This document shows positions 1 through 13,215 of a stretch of 64,000 bases of DNA, piece after piece (the first letter of the stretch is position 1; each line of letters starts with the position of its first letter). Below the pieces are notes generated by a model. The model had not been told where the DNA came from. It made no database searches and saw only the letters and a program-made list of their open reading frames with translations. The DNA is from Apoda limacodes (lineage: Eukaryota; Arthropoda; Insecta; Lepidoptera; Limacodidae), in contig OX291544.1 of assembly GCA_946406115.1 (NCBI GenBank), forward strand, positions 23,391,521 to 23,455,520. Direction: 5' to 3'. The position numbers were made by a program, and so were the translations under genes.

Positions 1-118
1 CCTTACGCGGCGGCTATTGGTTCTGCGATAGATATATAATTATGACCTGCCCATTGCCACTTCAGCTTACTAATTTTGTGGATAATATAATCTAAACACA
101 TATTTATCCTCATTTCAG

Positions 119-3100
119 ATATTGTTCTGCACACTAAACACCCACAAAATAGACATGAAGAAATTACTCGGAGGGCAAATAGGATTAGAAGACTTTATAT
201 TTGCACACAGAAAAGGTCGGCCTAAAGAAATAGAAATAGTAAAGACTGAAGACTCCCTAGGTCTAACCATTACAGACAATGGTTCAGGTTACGCCTTCAT
301 CAAGAGGATAAAGGACGGCTCAATAGTTTCTAGGATATCACATATAGAGGTGAGTAAAGTATTTGTGCTAATAATTCAAACTTAGTAGATTCCTAACAGC
401 CTGGAATACTCGGGTCTCACGTTCTCGGGGACAAAATGTATGGAAGTACATATGGCCTTTCGATACCTTCCGAGGACTCCAAACTTTTCGATATTACCTT
501 CTAGAGGACTTACTACCTCTTTTCATTTTGCAATTCGACGATTATGCCGTTCAAATTCCATCGCGCGAAGTAAAATGTTAGTGTGTCATCAACAATGACC
601 TTCTTAGAAAGTCATTGGTCATCAATGATAGATAGTGTATATGTATATTAATATATCATATATAATAGAAGCAGGTAGCACAGAATTTATAACATTCTAG
701 AATATTTTATTGGCATTAGCGGCCCTGTATAGTTCTGACATCGTTATAAATAACAAGGTATGCCTGCCTGTTTCATACTGTCGCCACACCAAAACGTGTT
801 CACATCGAAATAAGCTAGAAGAACTCACTCCAAATCAGTGACGCGAAGTTCTTCACTATTGCTATCTCGTTTTAACACTGTTTCTGGTGGACATATTTTA
901 AGCCTTTTTGCAGCAGTAATGGTTGCATCAGCAAACTGCATAGTCCGTTCAGAAAAAAAAAGATCTTTAATAAGATAGGTACGACTTATAAAAAAAATGG
1001 TCAAGATCATGTTGGGCCATGCTTAGACCGAGCGTAGCCGTTATTAGTAACCTACATTATTTAAACCCGAAACTAAGCATAAATTAGTCAGCTATATCTT
1101 GGCAACTAAGTATTAGACTCTAGAACAGGCTTTCCTAACCGTTACGATAGGTAACTAAAATTTAATTTATAACTACGATGTTTAATTGTCGTGGGGTCCG
1201 TGCAAAGGTCGAAGTTGCAGGTTTATATTCATTATGTTGCAGGATTACTGACTTGTTATCAAACTATGTAGGTACTTGAAAAATATTTCAAAGGTCTGAT
1301 ATGGATCCAGGATCAATAAAATATCTGCGTGTAAAGCCAAATATTGTCAAACTTTGCTTGACTGTTACAAACTTGATTATTGCAAATACGCCTATGTAGT
1401 TACTTGTTATTAATGATAACATTAAATCGTTATATTGAATTATTCATTGTCTCATTATGTTCATTGATAATTTGTTTTGAAATTAAAACACGATGAAACA
1501 GTATAAACTTCCGCAGTTGACTCAAGGATAAAAGATAAACTACATTATAGGTACTAGGTACAGCAGAGGTTAGGTATGTCTTCTTGAGTAGGACCATGCA
1601 GGACACATGAAAGTAGGAGAGCTTACAAAGTTGATTTTAAGCTAAAAACTTCTTCGCGACGAATAGTAAGGTGTGAAATTTTGAAATATAAGCAAGTAAG
1701 GACACCGTTTCTTTTTTCCATGGTCTTATAGATGTACAGATAGTGCCGGGAAGGACTTGATGATAATTATTTAATGTCAGATTCCCGGATCTTATCAGGA
1801 AGCAATTATATGTGCTGCAATGAAAGCGCACGTAGCATTGCTCTGAATAGCCGGTAGGTCGTGTAACTTAAGACATTCCAATGCTGAAAAGATTTGTGTC
1901 GACGGACGAGATGCTGGATTGAGAAAGACTATACCGTCCTCCCCTGTGTATTGATATTGTTTGATTGACGAATATGTATAGGAATACTAAACCAATTATT
2001 CGTAATCCCCTTTTAAAACCTATTGATGACTATTCTCACCTATTGATAAATTTAGCGCATTTTTCAAATTGCTGACTGTTGTAAAAAAAAGACCATTGGG
2101 TATCGCTTCTAAGAGAAAAGTGAACTTCTTATCGCCACTTCAGCTTGCAAACCGTTTGACCTAAACTCATTTAAAGTCCACACGAACGTTATAATCATCT
2201 GTCATCTGAATGCTTTGGCGGCTTTCCTTCATCTTTGGTATAGTATAGTATATCACGCTTTTTTTTTGGCTGTAAATGTTACAGTGTTTTACAAGATCAC
2301 AAGTACCTTTCTATATCTATAGCAATTCTCAATTTCTATCTTAATATTTCAGTTCTAAGCGAAAAAAAAAATGTTACTTTCGACTTCAGATGAGCTCCTT
2401 TTAACTTGGCTATAACTGGTCAGTTTCCACCGGCTTGTTATCAAAATCGTATACTTTTTGCATTCTTCTACGCATTAAAAGACAAACATGTCAGATAAAG
2501 TTTTTCAGTATTCTGTATATGGGCAGCTTTTTAATGAAGTTTTGAATCATATTGATTTCTCGACAATAGGAAGATATGTTTAATATGGCCATCTGCCCCG
2601 AACTTACCCTATTGAATTATTACTAACGTCCACTTAAACGCCACAACTATGTATCTATCAATTTTAACGGCGTTCATTTGACAATAGTATTATCTTCAAA
2701 ACAACATCTTGTTTATGTCAAAAAAATCCAAAGTTATTTCCATTTTACTACACGGAGTAATAGTTAATTTTATTCGCCACTACATACTTAGAACATGTAG
2801 TATAAAATAACGTCCTAGTAACGTCTATCTGACTAGTTCATGATTTTCTCCATTAATACAACTTAAATGGATTTTATTCGATTTTAATTAATAAGGTTTG
2901 TACCGCAAATCTATAGGGTATACCTAGTACGTTTGTCGGGTCTACTTTATTAAATAAGCAAATCAGCACCCGTTAACTTCTCCACTTGCAGTCAACAAAA
3001 GGAATGAGCAAGGGAAATTTCGTAAATTGTAGGTTGTAGGCTGATGCAAACAGCATACTAATAGAATTAATACTGTATGTAAATATAGGTGCATGTGATA

Positions 3101-5529
3101 CAATAACTCTGACTACATAATATAAGACAATTTCATGTGATAGAATGATTTCTATAATATATTTTATACTTAGTAAATAAGTGTAAAAGTCTTATTTTAC
3201 TTAAAGGAGTTAAACTGATAGTGTCGAATGTGTTAATAAGTAGGCATAGTAGATAACTTAAATATTGTTGATATAGTTATTTATCAAGTGTAATGTAATT
3301 TTTACCATTGCCACTCGAAAAAGGACATTTTATTCATCGATAACAGTGAATAAAACTCATTTTTACTCACTGATTGAATAAAAACATATCAGTGAATAAA
3401 ACTCACTTTTACTCACTGAGTGAATAAAGTCATTTTGAATATGGAACAATGGAAAAATGTTAAATTGTTATTGTGGTTGTTTTATGTCATTGTTCTCTTA
3501 TCACCCGATAAAAATTACCAAATATATACCAAAATGGTATAATAATACTTTTTATTTGCTCGCAGTCAATGGTAAAAAATAGAGTATACCACACTTAAAA
3601 AAGAAAATCATCTCGGTTCTTTGTAACCCTCGCACCGCTCGGAATTCTACTTTAGCATCCTTCGCTGCTCTCGGGATCCAACTTAGTCTCTCGAATTGCA
3701 TTCCTTTTTTTTTCAATTGTTGTATAATCTACTATTCTCGTAGTAATGTTTTTATACCATTAACAGTTAATTAATAGTTGTATTGTGTTAGCGACAGGAA
3801 ATTATACATTAAGTCTAAAAGTAGACTTATGTATCAGAAAAAGGCCAGATGAACGATAATTACTTTAAATGCCTTAACTGTTCGTCTGACCATTCACAGG
3901 AAATAAACCATTAATGTACGAAGTCGTTGACACGAGTTTAATGCAATTCTAGGTTGGAGATCACATTGAGAGATTAGATGGAGAAAATATGGTGGGGAAA
4001 AGGCATTATGAAGTGGCGAAAGCATTAAAAGACATTCCAATAGGCACAACATTTACGATTCGTCTCGTGGAGCCAATGAAGAGCGGATTTGGTAGCATCG
4101 GCCCGAAGAGTGGAAGTGCCCGAGCTGGAAGAAAGCAGAACTATGGATCAGGGAAGGAGACCCTGAGATTTAAAGCTAATGGAAAGGCAACAATAGAAAA
4201 TGAGGTAATTTTTAAGAATATTGCTTTTAGGGGTTTATTTAAAAAAAACCGGTCAAGTGCGATTCTGACTCGCGTACTAATGGTTTCGTGCCAACACATA
4301 ATACATTTAGCATTATGCAGTTATGCAATAAATTTAATACAGTGCCTAGTAAATAATAGTCAGCCGTCATGACTTTAGACAGGCGTACGAAATATATTGG
4401 AATAAACAGTTTTTTTAACCTTTTTACATTCATAGACTTCTTACAGGTTTTCCTGTGTGCTTGAGATTTGTGGTGTGGTTGGTCTTTTAGAGCTATGTTA
4501 CGGAACGTAGCCAATCTTTCAAAATAGGTTCAACCATAGGTACTCGAAATAAATGTTTTGATAGCATAGAACTAAAGTATGCAGCCATTAAATAAGTGTA
4601 AAATAATTCTTATAAAATATTCATGTACAAACTTAAAAATATCAACAACGTACCTATGTTCTTATTCGGTTTAAAAACTACGATTGATATGTGCCTATCT
4701 TTATCTTTTCTGTTTCACTTATCTCGGTACGTTACCCTGGGGCCTTGTTTCGAGTTCTCTATTAGTATTAGTTAAGCGTAAATAGACTATCTGGGTCAAA
4801 CTTCTTTTTGAGGTTTATAAAATCGTCCCTTGTACATTTTAACGCATATTTGTTTACTTATTCGGATAATCTTTTTTTGTGATAAAAAACGTAAGAAGGT
4901 GGGGAAATTGGAACCCGGTTGAGAACTAACGTAAAACTACTAGGAAAATATTTCGAGACATCTACAATTTCGTTAAAGTGTTTATAATTCATCTCAATTT
5001 TAGGCACTAAATAGTATTTTAGCCGATCTACTAATTTAAATATGAAGTACCTCCCTAGTTTTAATTTATATTTTGGACGTGAGTTGTAATAGCTTGTAGC
5101 TTAGAATTGAAATGGCCACAATTCAATGTTTTTATCATCAAATGATTAAAAAATTAATTGATAATATTTTGCTTACATTAGTATTTGTTTGCAAAAACAA
5201 CCTACTTAATACTATTATTAAAATATGATAAGTTATTAATTTAGAAAGTAAAACTAGTTACTTAATCAGAATTTATTAATTTCTTCCAGCATGACGATAA
5301 GTCCAAGGCTGGTATTGAAAAAATCAACGAACTGCTAGAATCATTTATGGGTATTAATGACTCAGAGCTGGCAACACAGATGTGGGATCTTTCTGAGGGT
5401 AAAACCAACTCAATGCTGCTGGCCGAAGCCATCGACAACAGCGACTTACAGGAGTTCGGTTTTACAGATGAATTTATCATTGAACTGTGGGGGGCAATTA
5501 CCGACGCCAGATCTGGAAGACTCAGCTAG
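119..5529 (+). CDS. GIPC: GIPC PDZ-domain adaptor protein, last three exons (5' end off-window)
   Basis: Coding exons are 119-349, 3953-4204 and 5290-5529 (stop TAG). All have AG acceptors and GT donors (gtgagt, gtaatt) and lengths divisible by three, giving 239 residues. Exon one opens with [10 protein letters not shown] and [15 protein letters not shown], the conserved GIPC block before the PDZ domain. The PDZ ligand loop is [10 protein letters not shown], followed by [12 protein letters not shown]. Exon two completes the PDZ fold ([22 protein letters not shown]). Exon three is the C-terminal GH2 region ([27 protein letters not shown]). GIPC proteins are cytosolic adaptors linking PDZ-binding cargo to myosin VI on endocytic vesicles; the Drosophila orthologue is kermit. 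The N-terminal GH1 exon must lie left of base 1. I see no frameshift or stop, so it looks functional. Confidence 0.95.
350..3952 (+). other. GIPC intron with one MITE-like insertion
   Basis: This is the 3.6-kb intron between the first two visible GIPC exons. Apart from the repeat at about 3296-3720 it is AT-rich with no convincing coding potential; the short ORFs at 825-1010 and 1637-1831 show no recognisable domain. The next intron, 4205-5289, likewise holds nothing I recognise. Confidence 0.7.
3296..3720. mobile_element. MITE-like repeat, copy A
   Basis: A block of about 430 bp starts near ttaccattgccactcgaaaa. It contains the alternating motifs gtgaataaaactca and tttactcactga, then atatataccaaaatggta, then a GC-richer core (ttgctcgcagtcaatggtaa, cggaattctactttag, gggatccaacttagt). 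The same block appears reverse-complemented at about 19575-20045. No coding capacity, so probably a non-autonomous DNA element. It sits in a GIPC intron. Confidence 0.6.
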
Positions 5530-7600
5530 GGACTATCTTTGTTCCTATCGATATTTTAGTATCTAGTTAAAATAGGAGTTTCTTAGAAAATAAAGCCACA
5601 TAATTGTTGCATATTGAACAAAAGTCACTGTAAAGAAGTAGGTTAATGAACGATGAGAGTTAAGGTGAAACATAAAACCTAAATAACCCTGTAATCAGAT
5701 TTTTTTCTGCAACTAGGTATATTCCCTAGAATATGTTACTTACAACATTAAACATGGAATAAAAGCATTCATGTAAAATTTAAAAGTAAGGGAAATTATA
5801 AATCAAGTGCCTTTTGTAGGTATTGACTTTGATTCCCTTATACCTAGTAGAAATTAGTCGTTGAATAAACATTTTGATTTGTTATATCTTTCTTTTCACT
5901 GTATGTCTCTGTTTATGGTAGTGTTGGAACGTGCAAAATTTGCTACCCACCATACATTTTAAGTTCAGTAATTGGTATTACTAAATGTAGCCAACTTTCA
6001 ATGTAGTACTTACAATGTTTCGGTAAATATAGTAAAATTATTTATATACCTAAGACTTTGGATGAGAAAGTCTGTTTTAATGGACGTACTTATGTACTTT
6101 TTTATTTCATTAAAATAAGCAAAATCAAGCCATGCTAAGAGATAGCTAGGTATAACAAAAGTGTTGCCTGCTTGTGTAAGGATTGTAAGATAATGTAACA
6201 TAAGAGTTATATAACTTATACAATTAGATATATAGATTGTGATAAAAATGTACGAAGTGCAAAGTGATGTGCAAACAAATTTTTGTTCAAACAAGATAGT
6301 TAAGTTTACACAATGATATGAAGAATGCCATTTTATATAACTGATGATATTTCGGTCCTTGGACATAAATTGCAATAAATTTTAATTTAAAATTGCTTGA
6401 AATATTATTTTTACATATTTTACCGTATAAACTGCCACGTAGAACTTAGTTAAAAAACATATTATTTGTACCTATGTACATAAATTATGTATAGTGTAAC
6501 AAACTTTTTTGAGCCGATGGTAAAACATCAAAAACTACAGTCGCCATATTGAAATAGTGTAAGCTTACAATGACACTAGCAACTAAAGACCCATGGTCAG
6601 AGGGTCAGAAAAGTTTGTTGCACAGTTAGTATATGCTTTTTATGTGTGTCTTTTTTATTGATGTCAGTCAAAAACTGAGATTGCTCTGAGTCTCTTATAG
6701 CTCAGCTAAAGCGGGTTTGAAATTATTTAACATATTTATAACAACGCGAAGTACCCTTTATGGAATTGCTCTGTAAAAATGTCGTGGAATTAACCGACAT
6801 GTGGCAAAATCAGTTTTAAATTTTGTATAGAGATTATTTATTGTACTAAGAGTGCGTAGATGGACTTGTGCTTTAACTGCATAAATACTATTTCTTTAGA
6901 TCAAATATTCGTGTCAAACATTTTTTGACCTTGTGATCTATATCATACCATTATGTGTACCCAGTTTTCTTTAGTTTGATGGCGGAGTTATGAATTACAG
7001 TTTTGTATGATGCTGCTGTTTGACCCTGAATTAAACTATAATATATCATGTTATCAAGAAGTACCATCATACTAAAGGTACTGTAAACAAATTATATTAA
7101 ATTTCAGATTTGCAAATGTGTATAAAATTAAAGGCGAGTACATTATTTCTAAATTACATTGTATATTCGGTAACAATTTCTTATAAAGATCAAATAGGTA
7201 AAGATTTCTATCTTTACATCTCGCCATCGGTATTGACATATGTCATTTATTTATTATTTTGACGATCAGTAGGAGATGAAACTATGTTTTTATTATTTAT
7301 GCCAATGTACAGTTTGTGTATTGTCTCAAAAATAATGAGTTGAGTATATAATATTATATATTCATTTTTGTTTTATATTTTCGTAAGATCTACATTTTGT
7401 TTTACTTTTGTGTACAGTCATTAGCTTTTAAAAATGTACCTACATGTATATGTAGAAATTGGCTTTGTAATTTAAGCAAATAAATATATTTTTATGCATT
7501 CTTAATTATTTTTCATTTTTTCATAGGTAGATATTATTATTAATTAAAGATTTATTAATTATTAACTAAAGATAATTTTTTTTTTCAACAATATTTTTTA
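5530..7600 (+). other. GIPC 3' UTR and downstream AT-rich spacer
   Basis: Several AATAAA-type hexamers follow the stop codon (the nearest near 5587, another near 7480), so the 3' UTR could be short or up to 2 kb; the sequence alone does not decide. Around 6530-6625 is a short repeat (gtcgccatattgaaatagtg to gggtcagaaaagtttgttgc) that recurs near 22890-22970 and 36690-36770. No other gene seen. Confidence 0.5.
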
Positions 7601-7604
7601 TAAT

Positions 7605-8105
7605 TTTTTCGGTTCCGTACCTCAAAAGGAAAACACGGAACCCTTATAGGATCACTTTGTTGTCTGTCGGTCCGTCCGTCCGTCTGTCAAGACCCTTTTT
7701 CTCAGGAACGCGTGGAGGTATCAAGGTAAAATTTATATCAAATACTCAGGTCTGCTGTCCCTTGGAGCTGTGAAAAAATCAAACTTCTAAGTGAACGCAA
7801 TCAAAGATACAGCCGTTTGTTTGATTTCTGCAAATTTTCGAAACTCGCAAAGGAATTAAAACCTACAGGGTTTCCGTGCAAACTTATTATATGTTGTAAA
7901 ACAGGGTTACCCGTGAACTCAGAATTTGGTACGAAGCAACGCCTACAAGTAGAGATAAAAATTGCGAAAACCGTAAATTTTTAGTAACATCATATAATAA
8001 AAATATTTTAAATAATATACAACAACATATAATAAGTTTGCACGGAAACCTCGGTGCGCGAGCCAGACTCGCATTTGACCGGTTTTTATCGTATAGGGTT
8101 GATTG
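7605..8105 (-). repeat. Lepidopteran interspersed repeat (ggttccgtacc / gcgagtcggactcgc family)
   Basis: Begins with cggttccgtacc, runs through a GTCC/GTCT-rich stretch (ggtccgtccgtccgtctgtc) and ends with gcgcgagccagactcgcatttgaccgg. This start and end are hallmarks of a repeat abundant in moth and butterfly genomes. An internal near-palindrome pairs gggtttccgtgcaaacttat at 7869 with ataagtttgcacggaaacc at 8032. Other members here: 18100-18390, 30425-31045 and the tails at 17590-17835 and 50966-51140. Confidence 0.7.
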
Positions 8106-8129
8106 TGGTATATACACATGTCACATACC

Positions 8130-9765
8130 CTTTTTCTTGTACTACCTTGTAACACCTCAAGCGTTTCCGACCCTTCAGGAATCCAATAACTCCTTTCTTG
8201 AAGTATCCCATACTGTAGTCCATAGAGAAAACTTTGGCAGGAAGCTTATACAACATTCCAAGTGTTCGCGGGAGGAAGTTTCTCTGAAAACGCACTGTAC
8301 GCGACCATTTCGGTTCTAAAGTGTGAGAATGAATCCCGCGCGGCGCGATGGTAGAAAGTAGCCGTGGGCATCATTTCGAACAATTCCTCAGAACACATCC
8401 CATTGTACAAGCGGTAGAACACACTCAGGGAGGCAAAGTCTCTCCTCAGACTCAAGGGTTCGATACGGCAAGTGAGTTTGGGATCGTCGACAATTCTCAC
8501 AGCCCGTAGTTGAACCGAGTCAAATGGGCCAAGCGGGTGCACCCGCCCAGAGATGGCAGCAGTACTCCATATGGGGTCAAACTTGCGACTTGTAAAGCAG
8601 CAACCTCTGCCCCGACGTGATATACTGCCTCGCTCTGTTGAGTACACCTAGTTATTTAGACGCCAGCTTCACCTTGTCTTGCAAATGATTTCGGAACTGA
8701 ACATCCCTGGCGATGTCAACACCAAGGATCCCAATGCTCTTGGAGATGGAGGGGGGAGTGTTCTGGAATTGTGGGACTACAGTGAATGAAGTTTTCTTAA
8801 CGGTGAATGCGCACACTTGTGTCTTTGTAGGGTTGAATCGGACCAAGTTTCCCCGTCCCCAGTCAGGCCCCTTGGACAGTGTGGTCTCGATTTGAGACAC
8901 AAGTTCTCCGCGGTTTTCCTCCACAACGGATTGCGGGATGTTTGCGCGATACGTGTAATAAGCGTCTCCAGTACTGTCATCTGCATAGCAATGTATTTTG
9001 TTGATGTCTAACATGTCATTGATATGCAGTAGAAAAAGCGTAAGAGACAGCCCAGAGCCTTGCGGGACACCAGCATTAATGTCCATGCTATCAGAGCAAC
9101 TACCGTCAACTACGGTTCGTATGCGTCTGCCGGACAAAAAGCTAGCCAACCATTTGCACATACCCTCGGGCACTCCGTAAGATGGCAACTTCGATAGAAG
9201 ACCCAGGTGCCAGATCCGATCGAACGCCTTCGCTATGTCCAGGCTACATGCCAATGCCTCTCCCTGACTCTCAATGGCTAATGCCTATCGGTGTGTGAGG
9301 TACACTAGAATGTCACCAGTCGAGCGACTGTGGCGAAAGCCATATTGCCGGTCACTGACCAGGTCATGTTCTTCTAGGTATCTAAGAAGCTGTGTGTTGA
9401 TCACACGCTCCATCACCTTGGATAGAGTGGATTGGAGAGAGGTAATAGCGATAGGCCTGTAATTCGATGGATCTGATCTATCGCTCTTTTTCTGGCACCG
9501 GGTGCAAATTCGCAGTCTTCCATGAAGACGGAAATTGCCTGGTGTGGTAGGAAAGCGTGAAGAGGAGCGTGAGTACAGTGAGACATTACTCAGGAGCACA
9601 CTGCTTAAGCACCACTGCTGGTATACCGTCTGGCCCACTCGATTTATAAACGTCTAGCAAAAGTAACGCCCGCCGAGCCTCCCGCTGTGTTATGGAGATT
9701 TCCGGCATGGTCTTTCCGCACCACGGCATAGTAGGTGTTTCAACGCCTTCAAACTCAAACTCAAA
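8130..9765 (-). mobile_element. 5'-truncated non-LTR retrotransposon (family A), copy 1
   Basis: Reverse-strand ORF pieces give a broken but recognisable reverse transcriptase: [63 protein letters not shown] and the catalytic box HCYADDSTG. The C-terminal part ([31 protein letters not shown]) follows. At least three frameshifts separate the pieces, so it is dead. The endonuclease and ORF1 are missing. At its 5' edge it abuts a different repeat starting near 9750. The same family recurs at 10999-11565, 21338-21790, 23230-23330, 27770-29345 and 41118-42485. Clade (Jockey/CR1 group) not assigned. Confidence 0.9.
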
Positions 9766-9900
9766 ACTCAAATCAAACTTTATTCAAGTAGGTTTCTAAG
9801 ACTTTTGAATCTTCAATACAATGTCAACAATATTAATTTCTGCCAAAAAAGCTGGCAAGAAGTTCCATTTAAGGTAGTAATACTCTGATAATTAACCTAA
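9750..9900 (-). repeat. Tail of another interspersed element (ctttattcaagtagg motif)
   Basis: A short aactcaa-rich simple repeat leads into atcaaactttattcaagtag, then gctggcaagaagttccattt. This is a familiar 3'-end signature of interspersed elements in Lepidoptera. It marks the 5' junction of the truncated LINE on its left. Confidence 0.5.
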
Positions 9901-10660
9901 GAGTATACAATATGTACCGAAACACTGAGGTAATAAAAAAGAAGTTAGTAAGCTACTAAAAACAAAGTCAAACATGTCATTTTTTTTTTTACGTAGCATA
10001 GGGGGCGCACCATATGAAGCGTCAAATATCGTTAATCGAGTGAAGGCATTTAGATATTTAAGAGAATTCCGATATTTAATAGTACTAGTGGCATTAGCGC
10101 CATCATAATTATATTTTTGCACAATCATATGTACATACATATACTTACATATACTTAAAATTATCCATACTATCCATGAATATAATATAATAATAAATAT
10201 TATAAATGCGAATGTAAATCTGTGAAACCGCTGTACCGATCAAGATGAAATTTGACATGCAGATAGTATTGAGTCTCGGAAAAGGACATACGCTACTTGA
10301 AAACGTTAAGTATTATTCGTTTAGTAATTAAAGAGTTGCCGTTGAAATCCTACACGGATGACCGAATACTAAGAATACAGAAAAGTTTGCAAGGGCAGAC
10401 CAGCCTCCACAGCGGCACCCGTTCACAAGTAATAGTACAGAGCATTGTGTACTCCATTTAAAGTACTGTCACTTCGGAAATAAGCCTAAGGGAAGAAGAA
10501 GTGACAAGAAACTTCCCGGGTGTACACCTGTTACCATCAACCACGCAGGAACCAGGCCAAACAAATACACAAAATCTATGCAAATGTGTGTAAACACACA
10601 TACATGTACACGTCTATGCGCCACACCCACCCCCATCCAGAATCCTTCGTCGTTCATATT
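9900..10660. other. Intergenic, with a degenerate repeat at 10185-10345
   Basis: Nothing gene-like is seen. Around 10185-10345, attataaatgcgaatgtaaa followed by ctgtaccgatcaagatgaaa resembles the commonly dispersed lepidopteran unit that contains an accgat..gatgaaatttg core. Confidence 0.4.
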
Positions 10661-10667
10661 CGAGTTA

Positions 10668-10943
10668 GAGGCAAAGAGACTGCCCAGTAGATCGGCTTTC
10701 TCTTTTGCACTGTGGGCAAAGTCACCATCGGTCTTTTACAGTGGTGGTAACGACGTCTGGCAAAAGGACATCGGCAAAATAGGTGGTCGACTTGCAAGCT
10801 ATCCCTCTGGGAGTCGTGGTTTCTGGTCGCTTGTTAAGCTGCCAAGGGAAACTTTTTTCAGTGGTCGTTACCACCACAGCGAAAAACCGATTCTCCCATA
10901 GTGCTAGAGAGAAAGCCGATTTAATGGGCAGTCTCATTGCCTC
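10668..10943. repeat. Imperfect foldback: ~80-bp arms, ~110-bp loop
   Basis: The left arm, about 10668-10753 (gaggcaaagagactgcccag, cggctttctcttttgcactg, agtggtggtaacgac), is complementary to the right arm, about 10866-10943 (gtcgttaccaccac, agagagaaagccgattt, gggcagtctcattgcctc). No coding potential. It lies just upstream of an internally deleted LINE copy. Confidence 0.7.
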
Positions 10944-10998
10944 AAACTCGATTATCAATAACGAAGGAGCTGTACCACCTACTTTACCGTGATGCGGT

Positions 10999-11565
10999 AA
11001 GACTATGCCAGAAATCTCCATAACACAGTGGGATGTCCGGCGGGCGTTAAGCGATTCAGAATTTAACCCAATAAAGACACAAGTCTCCGCGTTCACCGCT
11101 AAGAAAATCCAATTTACTGTAGTCCTTCAATTCGAGAACACAGCACTTACCATCTCCAAGTGTATTGGGATCTTTGGTGTTGACATCTCCAGCTATATCC
11201 AGTTTCGCGACCATTTGGAAACCAAGGTGAAGCTGGCGTCCAAGAAACCAGGAGTACTCAACAGAGCGAAGCGATACTTCACTTCAGGGCAAAGGTTGTG
11301 GCTTTACAAATCACAAGTCCGGCCCCATAGGGAGAACTACTGCCATCTCTAGGCGGGTACACCTGGATACCAGCTTAGCCCTTTTAATTCGGTTCAACGA
11401 CAAGCAGTAAAAATTGTCGACGATCCCAAACTCACAAGTCGTATCGAAACTTAAAGTCTGAGGAGAGATTTTGCCTCGCTATGTGTGTTCTACCGCTTGT
11501 ATAATATGTTCTGTGTTTTGAGGAATTGTTTGAAATAATTTCCACAGCTATATTCTACCATCGCT
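10999..11565 (+). mobile_element. Non-LTR retrotransposon family A, copy 2, reverse transcriptase core deleted
   Basis: The frame starts MPEISITQWDVRRAL, homologous to the segment before the reverse transcriptase, and jumps directly to SEFNPIKTQVSAFTAKK. The thumb/C-terminal region then continues as CIGIFGVDISSYIQFRDHLE and [20 protein letters not shown]. Everything between, including the RT palm and YADD box, is missing, so this is an internal deletion derivative. A stop follows at NYCHL and the homology fades after 11565. Confidence 0.85.
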
Positions 11566-11569
11566 CATT

Positions 11570-12108
11570 TTGGACTGATTTGATGATTCCGACTGGTATG
11601 ACATGATATGACGTATATGTATATACACGGGAACGTTCTGTCCTTTCAAAACCCTATTAACTATCATACCTCACCTAACTACATTATCTAGCATACAATA
11701 CCTTGCAATAAGAGGTGTCACCATATAGGTAGACCACTTGAGAATCGAACCCCTATGGTAAATGGCTTTTTTAAACAGTTACCGTCCGCTGTAGTGATGA
11801 AAAAGAAAAATAATGTACATGAAATATGGCTTATATTTCTCGAGTTGTCAGGCCGCTCGTTAAGTAGGTAGTAATACCTGAATAGAAGACAGGCATCTGA
11901 CAATCAGATCCTGAAATCTCACTATAACTGAAAGGGTGTATAAGTAAGGCAGAAGGTAGCTGTGTAGCAGCTCCTTTTAAGGCCCCTGAATGTAAAACTC
12001 AAGACACGCGACTAGAGTTGTGTCAAGCAAAGAATAATGTACAAATATGTACATATTTAAAATTATAACGAAATGTTTACACGAAATGTCATACCAGGGA
12101 ATCATATG
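11570..12108. other. Intergenic, no gene seen
   Basis: AT-rich spacer between the deleted LINE copy and the 41-bp tandem repeat. No domain, repeat or RNA feature recognised. Confidence 0.4.
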
Positions 12109-12230
12109 TAGTTTGCCAACAGATGACGTTGTAAGGATAAAGGAAAATATAGTTTGCCAACAGATGGCGTTGTAAGGATAAAGGAAAATATAGTTTGCCA
12201 ACAGATGGCGTTGTAAGAGTAAGGAAACTG
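12109..12230. repeat. Tandem repeat, 3 copies of a 41-bp unit
   Basis: Units begin with agtttgccaacagatg(a/g)cg at about 12110, 12151 and 12192 and end with aaggataaaggaaaatat. The third copy is degenerate at its end. Non-coding. Confidence 0.85.
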
Positions 12231-13215
12231 TATAGTTCCATACTAGGAAAAGAGAAAAAATGTATGGAGATGTATGGAATGGAAGAGAAGTTATTACAAA
12301 AGATATTTATTGATTTAATGTTGAGGTCTTAAAAAAATTAGAATAGACCACCGAAAAATAAAGCTAATGTCTATGTACGCAACTGTCAACCCATTGAAAG
12401 TAAATGGAAGTATAAAAAAACTTATTAGTTCTTGTAATTTTACAAGATTAAAATAAAATTCAAGTAGAAATGACAGTTGTCAAAGAAAAAATACGATAAA
12501 CAAATTAGTAATATAGAAAAAAAAATCTAGTGGGACTCAATGTAGTGTGTAGCTGGTGTGTAGTGTAAGAACAACACATAGGATAAGTTAATAACAAGGC
12601 CAAATATGTCCCGTCTTGGGACTTCAAGATAATGATTACAAATTAGTATCACTTTGGAAAAATAACACACAAAACAAAATGGTTTCGAGGATAAGAGAAA
12701 AAAAATTTCACACTTGAAGTCTGCGACGTCCTGCTCGCAGTATCTTGCCAACGATTGCGTAGAAAAACTTAGCTAGTGTCTTTTTGATTTGACGTATGTC
12801 TTGAATCCGACGTTGAACAGCTGGAATTTTTGATAACCTCTTGTCGACGACCACGAAGAAAAGGTCGTCCAGTATGTCGCTGAATTGGTGTTCTTGGAAC
12901 CGACATTGAAGAGTCGGAATTTTATAGTCTTATTCCGAGAACCACGAAGAAAATTCGCCAATCTTGTTATTGAATTTTATAATTTATATAAGTCAAATAT
13001 AGTCAAATAAAATGTTCTCATCCTAAACCTTGTAGAGGTTGGCACAAACCCCTACAAGGTTCTATGCTACAAGTACTCGCTATACCCCGCTTTAATTGTT
13101 GGGGCGGCTTGTTCGAGTGAGTACTTGCTGTGCCCTACCTCTCTTAATACCTAGATTACATATTCTACTTTACGAAATAAAAAATGTTTTACATCACATT
13201 ATACATTTACAGTAA
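12231..13215. other. Intergenic, weak internal repeats
   Basis: 12790-12960 contains two related ~85-bp segments (cttgaatccgacgttgaaca near 12799 and cttggaaccgacattgaaga near 12893), suggesting a diverged tandem duplication. No gene recognised. Confidence 0.4.

Noticed and set aside
4239..4514. 91-codon minus-strand ORF in a GIPC intron
   Set aside because: No splice context, no domain, AT-rich intron.
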